From Lachnospiraceae bacterium GAM79 (GTDB lineage: Bacteria > Bacillota > Clostridia > Lachnospirales > Lachnospiraceae): a stretch of 64,000 nucleotides of DNA. The position numbers and the translations under genes were made by a program. Position 1 is the stretch's first letter. Each line of letters starts with the position of its first letter. Under the pieces are notes generated by a model. The model saw nothing but the letters and a program-made list of their open reading frames with translations, was not told the origin of the DNA and did not search any database. Location: the NCBI GenBank assembly GCA_003584705.1, contig AP018536.1, forward strand, positions 1,612,001 to 1,676,000. The letters run 5' to 3'. Shown in pieces: positions 45,344-53,435 of this stretch.

Positions 45344-45640
45344 ATGAACAGAAAGAATATGCCATTGCTTTTGATGCTGATCGCAGGTGCGTGTACCTGG
45401 ATCGTAACGCTGGTGAGAAGTTATTCGTTACTGGCAAGTCTTGTGGCACTTTTTACTGTTATGCTGCTGTTTTATTGTCTGGGAAGTGTGATCCGGCTGT
45501 TGCTGGACCGGTTCGACAGACAGAATGAAGAGAAGGCAAAACAGGAGCAGGAAGAAAAAGAGAAGGCTTTACAAGAGGAAGAAGCTGCTGGGTCACAGGA
45601 GGACACAGCGCAGAAGGGTGTAAGCGATTCGAATGGATGA
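45344..45640 (+). CDS. Small membrane protein of the flagellar operon
   Basis: A 98-residue protein with two closely spaced membrane segments (about residues 7-24 and 29-50) and a highly charged Glu/Lys/Gln C-terminal tail. I recognise no named family. It starts 25 nt after cheD and overlaps the sigD start by 8 nt, so it is surely co-transcribed and possibly translationally coupled to sigD. The function is unknown. Confidence 0.7.
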   Translation: MNRKNMPLLLMLIAGACTWIVTLVRSYSLLASLVALFTVMLLFYCLGSVIRLLLDRFDRQNEEKAKQEQEEKEKALQEEEAAGSQEDTAQKGVSDSNG

Positions 45641-46397
45641 AGCCGGTAAGAAAAGGTTATTAGAAGAATATGCTGCTAATAAACGACCGGAGACCAGAGA
45701 ACAGTTGATACTGGAGTATGCTCCGCTAGTCAAGGCAGTAGCGGGACGGCTGAGTATGTATCTGGGCTATAATGTGGATTACGAAGACCTGGTCAGTTAC
45801 GGGATTTTTGGACTGATTGATGCCATTGACAAGTTCGACTGCCTCAAAGAGGTAAAGTTCGAGACTTATGCCAGTCTGAGGATCCGGGGAGCCATTCTGG
45901 ACCAGATCCGTAAAATGGACTGGATTCCCCGAACGATAAGACAACGGCAGAAGAAGATCGACGCGGTCATCAAGGAAGTGGAACAGACCACGGGACGCAG
46001 TGCAACGGATGAAGACATTGCAGCGGGACTGGGAATTTCTTCAGAGGAATATCTGGACTGGCAGTCCCAGATGAAGATCACCGGCCTGATATCCCTGAAC
46101 GAGTATATGGATCAGGGAAGTGATGTCTCACAGGATTATAGCAGACATATGACAGCACGTTTTGATGGTCCGGAAGAAAGTGTGGAAAAAGAAGAACTGA
46201 CCAAGGTTCTGGGAGAAGCACTGGAACTTCTGACGGAAAAGGAAAAGAAAGTAGTTACGCTATATTATTATGAGGATCTGACATTGAAGGAAATCAGTAA
46301 CATTCTGGAGGTGTCGGAGTCCAGGGTATCCCAGCTACATACCCGTGCTTTACAGAAAATGAAGACAAAAATGGGAGACTACATGGGACTTTTGTAG
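45633..46397 (+). CDS. sigD: RNA polymerase sigma-28 factor SigD/FliA (WhiG family)
   Basis: This is the flagellar sigma factor that drives late genes such as flagellin. The 254-residue protein contains sigma region 2 (YEDLVSYGIFGLIDAIDKFD; FETYASLRIRGAILDQIRKM), the FliA/WhiG-specific DWIPRTIRQRQKKID, region 3, and region 4 with the HTH LKEISNILEVSESRVSQLHT. It follows the che genes, as in B. subtilis. A candidate target promoter lies before fliK. No anti-sigma factor FlgM is in the window. Confidence 0.97.
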   Translation: MDEAGKKRLLEEYAANKRPETREQLILEYAPLVKAVAGRLSMYLGYNVDYEDLVSYGIFGLIDAIDKFDCLKEVKFETYASLRIRGAILDQIRKMDWIPRTIRQRQKKIDAVIKEVEQTTGRSATDEDIAAGLGISSEEYLDWQSQMKITGLISLNEYMDQGSDVSQDYSRHMTARFDGPEESVEKEELTKVLGEALELLTEKEKKVVTLYYYEDLTLKEISNILEVSESRVSQLHTRALQKMKTKMGDYMGLL

Positions 46398-46450
46398 AAC
46401 CTCGTTGACCCGTAATGGAATGCGGGATGGGAAGGCAGAGGAAAAGGCGT

Positions 46451-48040
46451 ATGCAGAATGGCTATTTTCAAGTGGTGAGAACACCGGGAGGTTATGGATT
46501 ACAGATCTTCCAACCCAAGGATGGAGGAGAGGACGTAAGACTGCAGGAGGTAATGGATTATCTGGACAGACAATCCATACCTTATGATTCCATGTCCATT
46601 AAAAAGGCGATACTCGCAGAAGAAGACGCGGTCTGCTTTCTGGAACGAAAGGATTGTCCGGAAATCGAGGAATCCTGTCGTATAGAAGTCAGTGAGGACA
46701 ATTTGCAGGCAATCGTACGGTTCTATCCGGCTTCACAGACCGGGAAACGGGCAACAATGGACAGTGTGATCAAAGATCTCCGGTTCCGGAATATTGTCTA
46801 TGGAATCCAGATGAGTGTTCTGCAGGATCATTTTATGTCTGACGGAATTTATTGCACCGATCTGGTAGTGGCCCGGGGAAAAGAACCCAGACATGGCACA
46901 GACGCCTATATCAAATATTATTTTAATACGGATGTCCATGCACAGCCGACGTTAAAAGATGACGGAACGGTGGATTATTTCCATCTGAACATGATCAACC
47001 CCTGTAAAAAGGGACAGCTGCTGGCAGAGGTCATTCCGGAGGACGAGGGAGAGTACGGAACTACCGTACAGGGTGCCAAGATCCGGCCCAGACAGGTGAA
47101 AAAAGCCCATCTGGAGTTCGGTCATAATATAGAGATTTCCGAAGACCGGAGAAGACTCACTTCCCTGGTAGACGGACATGTTTCCCTGGTAGAGGGAAAG
47201 GTGTTTGTATCGGATGTTTACGAAGTGGAAAACGTGGATTTATCTACCGGAAATATTGATTTTGAGGGAAGCGTACAGGTAAATGGCAATGTTTCCTCCA
47301 ATTTCGTCATCCGGGCAGGCGGCAATGTGATCATAAGCGGTGTCGTGGAAGGTGCCTACATTGAGGCTGGGGGCAATATCATCATTGCCCGCGGAATGAA
47401 TGGTATGGCAAAGGGTACGCTGAAAGCTGGGGGCAATATTGTGGCAAAATTCCTGGAGAATGCTACAGCCAGTGCCGGAGGCTATGTCAGCACGGAGTCG
47501 ATCCTGCACAGCAATGTGATAGCGGCAACAGAGATCCAGGTAACCGGCAAGCGAGGATTTATCACCGGCGGTCATGTACGTGCCGGACAGAAGATAGAGG
47601 TTAAGACGCTGGGGGCAATGCTGGGAGCGCCGACGGTAGTGGAAGTTGGTGTGGATCCGGAGAAAAAGGCAGAATATATGAAGATGCAGAAGGAAGTCTC
47701 CGAGATTGTGAAGAATATCCGCAGTCTGCAGCCGATCCTTGCGAATTTTGCAGAAAAAAAGAGCAAGGGAGTCCGTTTTACACCGGATCAGATCAACTAT
47801 CTCAGAAACACTGCAGTTTCCATGGAGACACTCAATAAGAGTCTGGAGGAAAAGAACCGGCGTATGCAGGAACTGCAGCTGGAGTTCAATCCGCAGGAGC
47901 GGGCCATGGTGCAGGTACGGGGAGAAGTGTACCCGGGTACTACGATCATCATCGGAGATTCTTCCATGCAGGTGAAGAGTACCTATCATTATTGCCGGTT
48001 CGAGCGCATTGACGGAGATGTGAAGTCCACACCACTGTAA
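46451..48040 (+). CDS. FapA/DUF342-domain polymer-forming protein
   Basis: A 529-residue protein of the FapA (formerly DUF342) family. The N-terminal part is followed by a right-handed beta-helix made of Gly-rich steps (FEGSVQVNGNVSSNFVIRAG; GGNVIISGVVEGAYIEAGGN; MAKGTLKAGGNIVAKFLENA), and by a C-terminal coiled coil with a small beta end. These proteins are frequent in flagellar operons of Clostridia and elsewhere. The role is not firmly known; surface attachment signalling has been suggested for FapA. The ATG at 46451 is preferred over upstream ATGs because of the GAGGAAAAGG site. Confidence 0.85.
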   Translation: MQNGYFQVVRTPGGYGLQIFQPKDGGEDVRLQEVMDYLDRQSIPYDSMSIKKAILAEEDAVCFLERKDCPEIEESCRIEVSEDNLQAIVRFYPASQTGKRATMDSVIKDLRFRNIVYGIQMSVLQDHFMSDGIYCTDLVVARGKEPRHGTDAYIKYYFNTDVHAQPTLKDDGTVDYFHLNMINPCKKGQLLAEVIPEDEGEYGTTVQGAKIRPRQVKKAHLEFGHNIEISEDRRRLTSLVDGHVSLVEGKVFVSDVYEVENVDLSTGNIDFEGSVQVNGNVSSNFVIRAGGNVIISGVVEGAYIEAGGNIIIARGMNGMAKGTLKAGGNIVAKFLENATASAGGYVSTESILHSNVIAATEIQVTGKRGFITGGHVRAGQKIEVKTLGAMLGAPTVVEVGVDPEKKAEYMKMQKEVSEIVKNIRSLQPILANFAEKKSKGVRFTPDQINYLRNTAVSMETLNKSLEEKNRRMQELQLEFNPQERAMVQVRGEVYPGTTIIIGDSSMQVKSTYHYCRFERIDGDVKSTPL

Positions 48041-48092
48041 CCGGCAGCAGATTGTTGCAGGAACAGAAAATGGCAGAAAAGAGGAATGTCTT

Positions 48093-48407
48093 ATGTCGTT
48101 TGGATCTTTGGAGGTTGCGTCGATCCCGCGAACGCAGGATTACACGACGATGAAGCAGAATGAAGACAATAAGGGTGCATTTCAACAGATGACGCTGGGA
48201 GAGCATGCACAGAAACAGAGTGAACAGCGGACCAGAGAAGTGCACAGCAGTGATAATGCAGACTGGTATACGGGGCAGTATGATGCCAAGGAAAAAGGAA
48301 AGAATGAGTATGCCGGTAACGGTGGTAAACACCGGAAAAAAGAAAATTCCGAAAAAGATGGTGTGGTGGTGACGAAACAGCATCAGGGATTTGACATTAA
48401 GATCTGA
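48093..48407 (+). CDS. Hypothetical protein of the flagellar operon
   Basis: A 104-residue, strongly hydrophilic protein with no membrane segment. It is rich in Lys, Glu, Gln and Asn, and starts MSFGSLEVASIPRTQDYTTM. I recognise no family. The N-terminal stretch looks structured, while the Lys/Glu-rich rest may be disordered. The AAGAGGAATG site and same-strand packing between the FapA-like gene and a membrane/coiled-coil gene support it as real. Confidence 0.65.
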   Translation: MSFGSLEVASIPRTQDYTTMKQNEDNKGAFQQMTLGEHAQKQSEQRTREVHSSDNADWYTGQYDAKEKGKNEYAGNGGKHRKKENSEKDGVVVTKQHQGFDIKI

Positions 48408-48427
48408 GAATACAAAGGAAAAGCAGT

Positions 48428-49096
48428 ATGGGTATATTAGAAGTGGTTCTGCTGATCGCAGGAATCGTAATATTTATAGGAAGTTTTTTATTGCCTTCCG
48501 GAAAAGAAAGCGGAATCAATAAAGAAGCAGCAAAAGAAGAGATCAAAGGTCTTATGGAAGAAGAAATGCAGACAGTTCGCAGTCAGATGCAGGATAAAAT
48601 GGACGAGACCTCGGAAGATGCGCTGGAGAAGGCGGAACGTTCCCTGGAACGTCTGACCAATGAAAAGATCATGGCAGTGAGTGAATATTCCGATACGGTA
48701 TTGCAGGAGATTCACAAGAACCATGAGGAAGCCATGTTTTTATACGATATGCTGAACAATAAGCATGCCAATATCAAAGATACCGTATCCAAAATGGATA
48801 AGGCAGTGAAGGCGGCAGAAGACAAGGCTAAGGTCAAAGCGGAAGAGAACGTGAAGACACAGAAGGAGAATGTGACGGAAGAACAGCTGATAGAAGTACA
48901 GGAACCGGCAGAGACGATAGAGCCGTCCGGCTCCCCGGAGATCGGATTCATGGGGGAGACCGCAGAAGAAGGTCAGAATAATAACGAGAAGATTCTGGAA
49001 ATGCACAGACAGGGCAAATCCACAGTGGCGATTGCCAAGGAACTGGGGCTAGGTGTCGGTGAAGTAAAGCTTGTGATCGACCTGTATAAGGCCTGA
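48428..49096 (+). CDS. Membrane-anchored coiled-coil protein with C-terminal HTH-like motif (DUF6115/SwrB-like)
   Basis: The 222-residue protein begins with one membrane helix (ILEVVLLIAGIVIFIGSFLL), continues with a long coiled coil (about residues 35-160), and ends in a short helix-turn-helix-like motif (ILEMHRQGKSTVAIAKELGL then GVGEVKLVIDLYK). This layout resembles DUF6115 proteins and B. subtilis SwrB/YlxL, which also lies downstream of sigD and before rpsB and activates the flagellar export apparatus. Orthology by position and architecture is inference; sequence identity could not be tested. Confidence 0.7.
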   Translation: MGILEVVLLIAGIVIFIGSFLLPSGKESGINKEAAKEEIKGLMEEEMQTVRSQMQDKMDETSEDALEKAERSLERLTNEKIMAVSEYSDTVLQEIHKNHEEAMFLYDMLNNKHANIKDTVSKMDKAVKAAEDKAKVKAEENVKTQKENVTEEQLIEVQEPAETIEPSGSPEIGFMGETAEEGQNNNEKILEMHRQGKSTVAIAKELGLGVGEVKLVIDLYKA

Positions 49097-49129
49097 CAGT
49101 AATCGTGTGAATTAAGGACGGAGATATCG

Positions 49130-49771
49130 ATGAAATTAAAATATTATCTGCGAGGTCTCGGAATCGGTATGATCGTGACTGCATTGATCCTGGGAATCAG
49201 TTTTTCCAACCGGCAGGATCAGACATCCCAGATCATGACGGATGACCAGATCAGAGAGCGTGCGGCAGAACTTGGAATGGTGGACAGCAGTGAACTGACG
49301 CTGGCGGCACTGCAAAACAGTGCAAAACAGCCGACGGAAGGCACACCGGAGGAAACCACGCAGACACAGGAACAGAACAATATAGAAGCGGAACCGGAGA
49401 CCACGGTTCCCGCAGAGACACAGGCTACGGTGGAACCGGAGACAACTCAGGAACCGGAAGCTACAGCAGAGCCAGAGCCTGAGAAGACGGCGGAACCTGA
49501 AAAGACGGCGGCACCGGAGACAACCGCAGAGCCGGAAGTAACCGAAGCACCACAGCGGACACAGACCGCCAGCATAACAATCCAGAGAGGCGATGATTCC
49601 GGCAGTGCCAGCAGACGGCTCTATGAGGCCGGACTGGTGGAGAATGCAAAGGCATTTGACAATTATTTATGCAACAACGGCTACAGCCGCAGTATCAATC
49701 CCGGCACATATGAGATCGCTCCCGGGATTTCCGAAGAGGAAATTGCTAAAATAATCACAGGAAAACATTAA
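49130..49771 (+). CDS. Membrane protein with MltG/YceG N-terminal-like domain
   Basis: A 213-residue protein with an N-terminal membrane helix (GIGMIVTALILGISF), then a long Pro/Glu/Thr/Ala spacer (about residues 65-145). It ends with a domain resembling the LysM-like start of endolytic transglycosylase MltG: ITIQRGDDSGSASRRLYEAG, ending in NPGTYEIAPGISEEEIAKII. The catalytic YceG domain with its Glu is absent, so it probably binds rather than cuts peptidoglycan. It is the last gene before the terminator closing the flagellar operon. Confidence 0.7.
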   Translation: MKLKYYLRGLGIGMIVTALILGISFSNRQDQTSQIMTDDQIRERAAELGMVDSSELTLAALQNSAKQPTEGTPEETTQTQEQNNIEAEPETTVPAETQATVEPETTQEPEATAEPEPEKTAEPEKTAAPETTAEPEVTEAPQRTQTASITIQRGDDSGSASRRLYEAGLVENAKAFDNYLCNNGYSRSINPGTYEIAPGISEEEIAKIITGKH

Positions 49772-49794
49772 AAACCCCTTGTCATAGGGGTTTT
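49771..49794 (+). terminator. Terminator at the end of the fla/che operon
   Basis: AAAACCCC (49771-49778) pairs with GGGGTTTT (49787-49794), with the T-run forming the 3' arm. The loop TTGTCATA contains the -35 of the rpsB promoter. Confidence 0.85.
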
Positions 49795-49807
49795 CCTATG
49801 TTATAAT
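49779..49807 (+). promoter_or_regulatory. rpsB-tsf promoter, with -35 inside the terminator loop
   Basis: -35 TTGTCA (49779-49784), 17-bp spacer, perfect -10 TATAAT (49802-49807). The -35 occupies the loop of the preceding terminator hairpin and the spacer contains its 3' arm. Confidence 0.85.
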
Positions 49808-49954
49808 CGCACTGTTGTGACAAAAAACACGCCTTTCGATTTGACGATGGTGCTCCTGCCAAAATGCAGAGGTCTTCGCCAGAGCTAACCGGGTTCTTAA
49901 CGCGTCCCGGCAGAAAAGAAATGCGGAAGATTTTAACCAAATGGAGGTAAAGAC
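49808..49954 (+). promoter_or_regulatory. Long 5' leader of rpsB
   Basis: About 140 nt between the predicted promoter and the rpsB start, with GC-rich segments (for example CCGGGTTCTTAACGCGTCCCGG near 49888-49910, given here as its ends CCGGG and CCCGG) that can pair. Ribosomal protein leaders often bind their own product; whether S2 or another factor binds here is inference. Confidence 0.4.
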
Positions 49955-50710
49955 ATGAGCGTTATTTCTATGAAGCAGTTACTTGAAGCAGGTGTTCATT
50001 TTGGACATCAGACCAGAAGATGGAACCCTAAGATGGCTCCTTACATCTTCACCGAGAGAAACGGTATCCACATCATCGACCTGCAGAAGTCCGTTGTAAA
50101 GGTTGACGAGGCTTACAAGGCAGTATCCGAGATCGCCGCACAGGGTGGCACTATTCTGTTCGTTGGTACCAAGAAGCAGGCACAGGACGCTGTAAAGGTT
50201 GAGGCTGAGCGTTGTGGTATGTACTATGTAAACGAGAGATGGTTGGGTGGTATGCTGACCAACTTCAGAACCATCCAGTCCCGTATCGCAAGACTGCATG
50301 CAATCGAGACCATGTCTCAGGACGGTACTTTCGATGTACTGCCTAAGAAGGAAGTTATTCAGTTAAAGAAAGAATGGGAGAAGCTGGAGAAGAACCTGGG
50401 CGGTATCAAGAACATGACCAGAGTTCCCGACGCTATCTTCGTTGTAGATCCCAAGAAGGAGAGAATCTGCGTACAGGAAGCTCATGCACTGGGCATCACT
50501 CTGATTGGTATCGGTGATACCAACTGTGATCCTGAAGAGCTGGATTACATCATCCCCGGTAATGATGACGCTATCAGAGCCGTTAAGCTGATCGTTTCCA
50601 AGATGGCTGATGCTGTGATCGAAGCAAAGCAGGGCGAAGCTGTATACAGTGACGCTGACGTTGCTACCGAGGCTGAGGATATCGAAGAGGTTGCAGCTGA
50701 CGCTGAATAA
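49955..50710 (+). CDS. rpsB: 30S ribosomal protein S2
   Basis: The 251-residue S2 has its signatures [52 protein letters not shown] and [12 protein letters not shown]. The C-terminal tail is acidic. Codon use is strongly biased to a few codons, as expected for a highly expressed gene. AATGGAGG site. It is co-transcribed with tsf, from which it is separated by a stem-loop. Confidence 0.99.
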   Translation: MSVISMKQLLEAGVHFGHQTRRWNPKMAPYIFTERNGIHIIDLQKSVVKVDEAYKAVSEIAAQGGTILFVGTKKQAQDAVKVEAERCGMYYVNERWLGGMLTNFRTIQSRIARLHAIETMSQDGTFDVLPKKEVIQLKKEWEKLEKNLGGIKNMTRVPDAIFVVDPKKERICVQEAHALGITLIGIGDTNCDPEELDYIIPGNDDAIRAVKLIVSKMADAVIEAKQGEAVYSDADVATEAEDIEEVAADAE

Positions 50711-50734
50711 TCCGATTCCATAAGAAAAGCATAG

Positions 50735-50773
50735 GAACCCAGATTGCGATGCCTGTCATTACGGTCTGGGTTC
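50735..50773 (+). promoter_or_regulatory. Stem-loop between rpsB and tsf
   Basis: GAACCCAGA (50735-50743) pairs with TCTGGGTTC (50765-50773) around a 21-nt loop. The T-run after it is short, so it is more likely a partial attenuator or processing site than a full terminator. Confidence 0.5.
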
Positions 50774-50812
50774 TTGAGGATAATATATTAATTAAGAAGA
50801 GAGGATAAAAAA

Positions 50813-51913
50813 ATGGCAATTACCGCATCTATGGTAAAAGAGCTCCGTGAAATGACCGGCGCTGGTATGATGGATTGTAAGAAGGCTCTGAACGAGACCA
50901 ATGGAGATATGGACGCAGCTGTTGAGTTCCTGAGAAAGAACGGACAGGCTAAGGCTGAGAAGAAAGCAAGCCGTATCGCAGCAGAAGGTGTTGCTCGTGC
51001 AGCTATCTCCGCAGACGGCAAGACCGCTTGCGTAATCGAAGTAAACTCCGAGACCGACTTCGTTGCAAAGAACGAGACCTTTACTTCTTTCGTAGAGGCT
51101 GTTAATGCAGCAGCACTTGCTTCCGATTTACAGGGTGGCAAGGATGGCGAAGATATCGAAGCACTGTTAGCAGTTCCTTTCGAAGGCGCAACCGTTAAGG
51201 ATGCTCTGGTAGAGAAGACTGCTACCATCGGTGAGAAGCTGTCCATTCGCCGTTTCGAGAAGGTAGCCGGAGATGTAGCAGTATCCTACATCCATGGTGG
51301 CGGCCGTATCGGTGTTATCGTTGCAGCTAACGGCGCATCTGATGACGCAGCAAGAGAAGCACTGACCAACATCGCTATGCAGGTAGCAGCTATGAATCCT
51401 ACCTACATCAGCAGAAATGATATTTCCGCAGAAGAGCTGGCTAAGTTACAGGAGATCACTGTTGACGCAGCTCTGAACGATCCTGCATCCCTGCCTAAGC
51501 CCATTCTGAACAAGCTGATCGACAAGGCTATGAACAGTTCTGCATGGAGCGATGAGGACAAGGCTATCTACGAAGAGAAGAAGAGCAACATGAACTACCT
51601 GTTCAACTTTTTGTCCAAAGAAGCTGCAGCTGCTCTGGCTGAGCTGGCTATGGCTGACAAGGACGCTATCGTATCTGACAAGATCTTCAAGGGTCTGGCA
51701 GACGGTCGTGTATCCAAGCAGCTGAAGGAGATCTGCCTGTTAGATCAGACCTACGTTAAGGCTGAGGATGGCAAGCAGACCGTAGCTAAGTATCTGGAGA
51801 GCGTTAACAAGGCTCTGACCATCGCTAAGGTTGTTCGTTTCGAAGTTGGCGAAGGCATGGAAAAGAAGAACGAAGACTTCGCAGCAGAAGTTGCCGCTCA
51901 GATGAAAGGTTAA
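50813..51913 (+). CDS. tsf: Elongation factor Ts, extended form
   Basis: EF-Ts recycles EF-Tu by nucleotide exchange. The N-terminal UBA-like domain (VKELREMTGAGMMDCKKALN) and the EF-Tu contact motif VIEVNSETDFVAKNE are intact, and the C-terminal motifs EICLLDQTYVK and VVRFEVGEGMEKKNEDFAAE are present. At 366 residues it is about 65-70 longer than usual. Compared with the typical sequence, an extra helical segment lies at about residues 222-288 (from the LPKPILNKLID region to AMADKDAIVSDK). The terminator hairpin downstream is the target of an IS insertion. Confidence 0.97.
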   Translation: MAITASMVKELREMTGAGMMDCKKALNETNGDMDAAVEFLRKNGQAKAEKKASRIAAEGVARAAISADGKTACVIEVNSETDFVAKNETFTSFVEAVNAAALASDLQGGKDGEDIEALLAVPFEGATVKDALVEKTATIGEKLSIRRFEKVAGDVAVSYIHGGGRIGVIVAANGASDDAAREALTNIAMQVAAMNPTYISRNDISAEELAKLQEITVDAALNDPASLPKPILNKLIDKAMNSSAWSDEDKAIYEEKKSNMNYLFNFLSKEAAAALAELAMADKDAIVSDKIFKGLADGRVSKQLKEICLLDQTYVKAEDGKQTVAKYLESVNKALTIAKVVRFEVGEGMEKKNEDFAAEVAAQMKG

Positions 51914-51934
51914 TTATAGGATTATACGATAGAA

Positions 51935-51958
51935 AAAGGCATACGCGAGTATGCCTTT
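51935..51958 (+). terminator. tsf terminator hairpin, left copy of the IS target duplication
   Basis: AAAGGCATAC (51935-51944), loop GCGA, GTATGCCTTT (51949-51958). The T-run is cut after three T because the IS begins at 51959. An identical 24-bp hairpin at 62375-62398 keeps the full T-run, so the pair is a target-site duplication of the original terminator. Confidence 0.9.
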
Positions 51959-51983
51959 CAGACTGTAGACAAAACGCTTTTGG

Positions 51984-52430
51984 TCAGCACTCCAGAAGCG
52001 TTTTTCTTGTTTTGGGTTCAAAAAGTGTGTACTTGATCAATAATAAACACTTTTGGGTTCCCCTTTTTCCCTTCCTGGCTATCATCTTTGCCAGTTTTTT
52101 CAGATTCATGCAGGCAAACGTAAGCCCGACTTTCATTTCCATCCGGGCTTTTCCTATCATCTGTGTATAGCGGAATCCGTGGTTTTCTTTTGCTGTTCCG
52201 AAGAGGCGCTCTACGGTCTCTTTCCGTTGCGCATACACTTCCTTCATCCCAATCGTATGCCGGATATCCTCACACTTTTCCATGTACGGCTCCCAGATAT
52301 GCCGGGTCACTACCTTCACATGATCCCTGCTTTCTGTGCACTGCTTCAGATATGGACATCCTTCACAGACGATTCCGCAGCTCTTGTATTCCCGGTATCC
52401 GGAACGGTTCGTCGTATGATAAGCCAACAC
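51984..52430 (-). pseudogene. IS1182-like transposase, C-terminal fragment
   Basis: The fragment of 148 residues begins LAYHTTNRSGYREYKSC and contains a Cys cluster (CGIVCEGCPYLKQC) and the IS1182-type C-terminal motif AQRKETVERLFGTAKENHGF. It is cut off from the rest of its gene by the 8.76-kb element. The first codon, GTG at 52430-52428, joins in frame to CTT at 61192-61190 when the element is removed. It carries no sensible start of its own and is presumably not expressed as a functional transposase. Confidence 0.88.
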
Positions 52431-52536
52431 CTAATGCTCATGTGCCATAAAGTAACACACAAGAATTTGATAGACAGCAGCCCATTATTCCGATATTGCC
52501 TTACGCACGCATCTTGTAACTTTTTCGTTAAGACTA

Positions 52537-52566
52537 TTGACTCTGATACCTCGAAAGAGATATAAT
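52537..52566 (+). promoter_or_regulatory. Promoter of the PadR cargo operon
   Basis: -35 TTGACT (52537-52542), 18-bp spacer, perfect -10 TATAAT (52561-52566), about 50 nt before padR. Confidence 0.85.
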
Positions 52567-52572
52567 ATAGTT

Positions 52573-52595
52573 GCTACTTAGCAAGCCTAAGTAGC
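52573..52595 (+). promoter_or_regulatory. Palindromic operator, probable PadR-binding site
   Basis: GCTACTTAG (52573-52581), 5-nt centre, CTAAGTAGC (52587-52595): a perfect 9-bp inverted repeat directly downstream of the -10, overlapping the likely transcription start. PadR repressors bind palindromes at their own promoters, so autorepression is inferred. Confidence 0.7.
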
Positions 52596-52617
52596 GAAAC
52601 TAAAGAGAGGCGACGAT

Positions 52618-52977
52618 ATGAATAACAAATATGTCCAGCAATTCAAAAAAGGCTCTCTGGAAATGATACTCTTATGCCTAATCGGACGCAAGGAAACTTA
52701 TGGATATGAAATTATAACCGAATTGAACAATAGTGCGTCTGTTTTGGGATATGCGAAAGAGGGAACCATTTACCCTATTCTGTATCGTTTACAGGAAGCA
52801 GAACTAATCAAATGCCGATTGGCTCCGGCTGCGGCAAATGGCGGCTCAAAAAAGTATTATTCTTTAACTGATAAAGGCAGGAATGTACTTGATGAACTAA
52901 TCTTATTTTGGTCAAGCTATGAAAACTGCGTAAACGGCTTTATAGAAAGTTATCAACAAGCGAGGGTGTCCAAATGA
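52618..52977 (+). CDS. PadR-family transcriptional regulator
   Basis: The 119-residue protein has the PadR winged helix (KGSLEMILLCLIGRKETYGY; KEGTIYPILYRLQEAELIKC; KYYSLTDKGRNVLDEL) and a C-terminal dimerisation helix. PadR proteins are repressors released by ligands or stress signals. A consensus promoter and palindromic operator lie upstream, AGAGAGGCG is the ribosome binding site, and the stop overlaps the start of the next gene by 4 nt. The region is AT-rich compared with the rest of the element, suggesting a separately acquired cargo. Confidence 0.93.
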   Translation: MNNKYVQQFKKGSLEMILLCLIGRKETYGYEIITELNNSASVLGYAKEGTIYPILYRLQEAELIKCRLAPAAANGGSKKYYSLTDKGRNVLDELILFWSSYENCVNGFIESYQQARVSK

Positions 52978-53432
52978 AAGAACAATATATCAAACAGGTT
53001 GAAAAGGAACTATCTTTACCACGCAAAATGAAAAAAGAGGTTGTGCGTGACTTGAATGAAGTTTTTGCGTCTGCTATGGAGCATGGAGAAACAGAGCAAC
53101 AGGTTATCCAACGTTTGGGCACACCAAAAGAATTTGCAGACAGCACCGCAGAACAGTTTGGCATTGATAACACCACATTGAAAAAAAGGAACGGTATCAT
53201 TTCTACTCTTGTTGCGCTTGTTATTGCGGTTGCTGCCTTTTCGGTATATGCTGTTGCACAATCAGGAAAAGTACCAGAAGGAGCAATCGGACAGGCAGAC
53301 GCGACAACAAATATACAGATTGAGGGCGCATTTGCCTTTGATGTTTCACAAATCCTTTTGACTATTGGGTTTGTAGCAACGGCTATTGCTGTTTTGTTAA
53401 TTATTAGAACCATACACAAAAACAGGAGGTAA
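52974..53432 (+). CDS. DUF1700/HAAS-domain membrane protein
   Basis: A 152-residue protein. The N-terminal half is a helical HAAS/DUF1700-like domain (KQVEKELSLPRKMKKEVVRD; VIQRLGTPKEFADSTAEQFG), followed by two membrane segments (about residues 78-96 and 126-144). Genes of this family are typically paired with a PadR regulator, as here (overlap ATGA at 52974). Such pairs are thought to sense or respond to envelope stress; the specific role is unknown. Confidence 0.82.
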   Translation: MKEQYIKQVEKELSLPRKMKKEVVRDLNEVFASAMEHGETEQQVIQRLGTPKEFADSTAEQFGIDNTTLKKRNGIISTLVALVIAVAAFSVYAVAQSGKVPEGAIGQADATTNIQIEGAFAFDVSQILLTIGFVATAIAVLLIIRTIHKNRR

Positions 53433-53435
53433 CCA

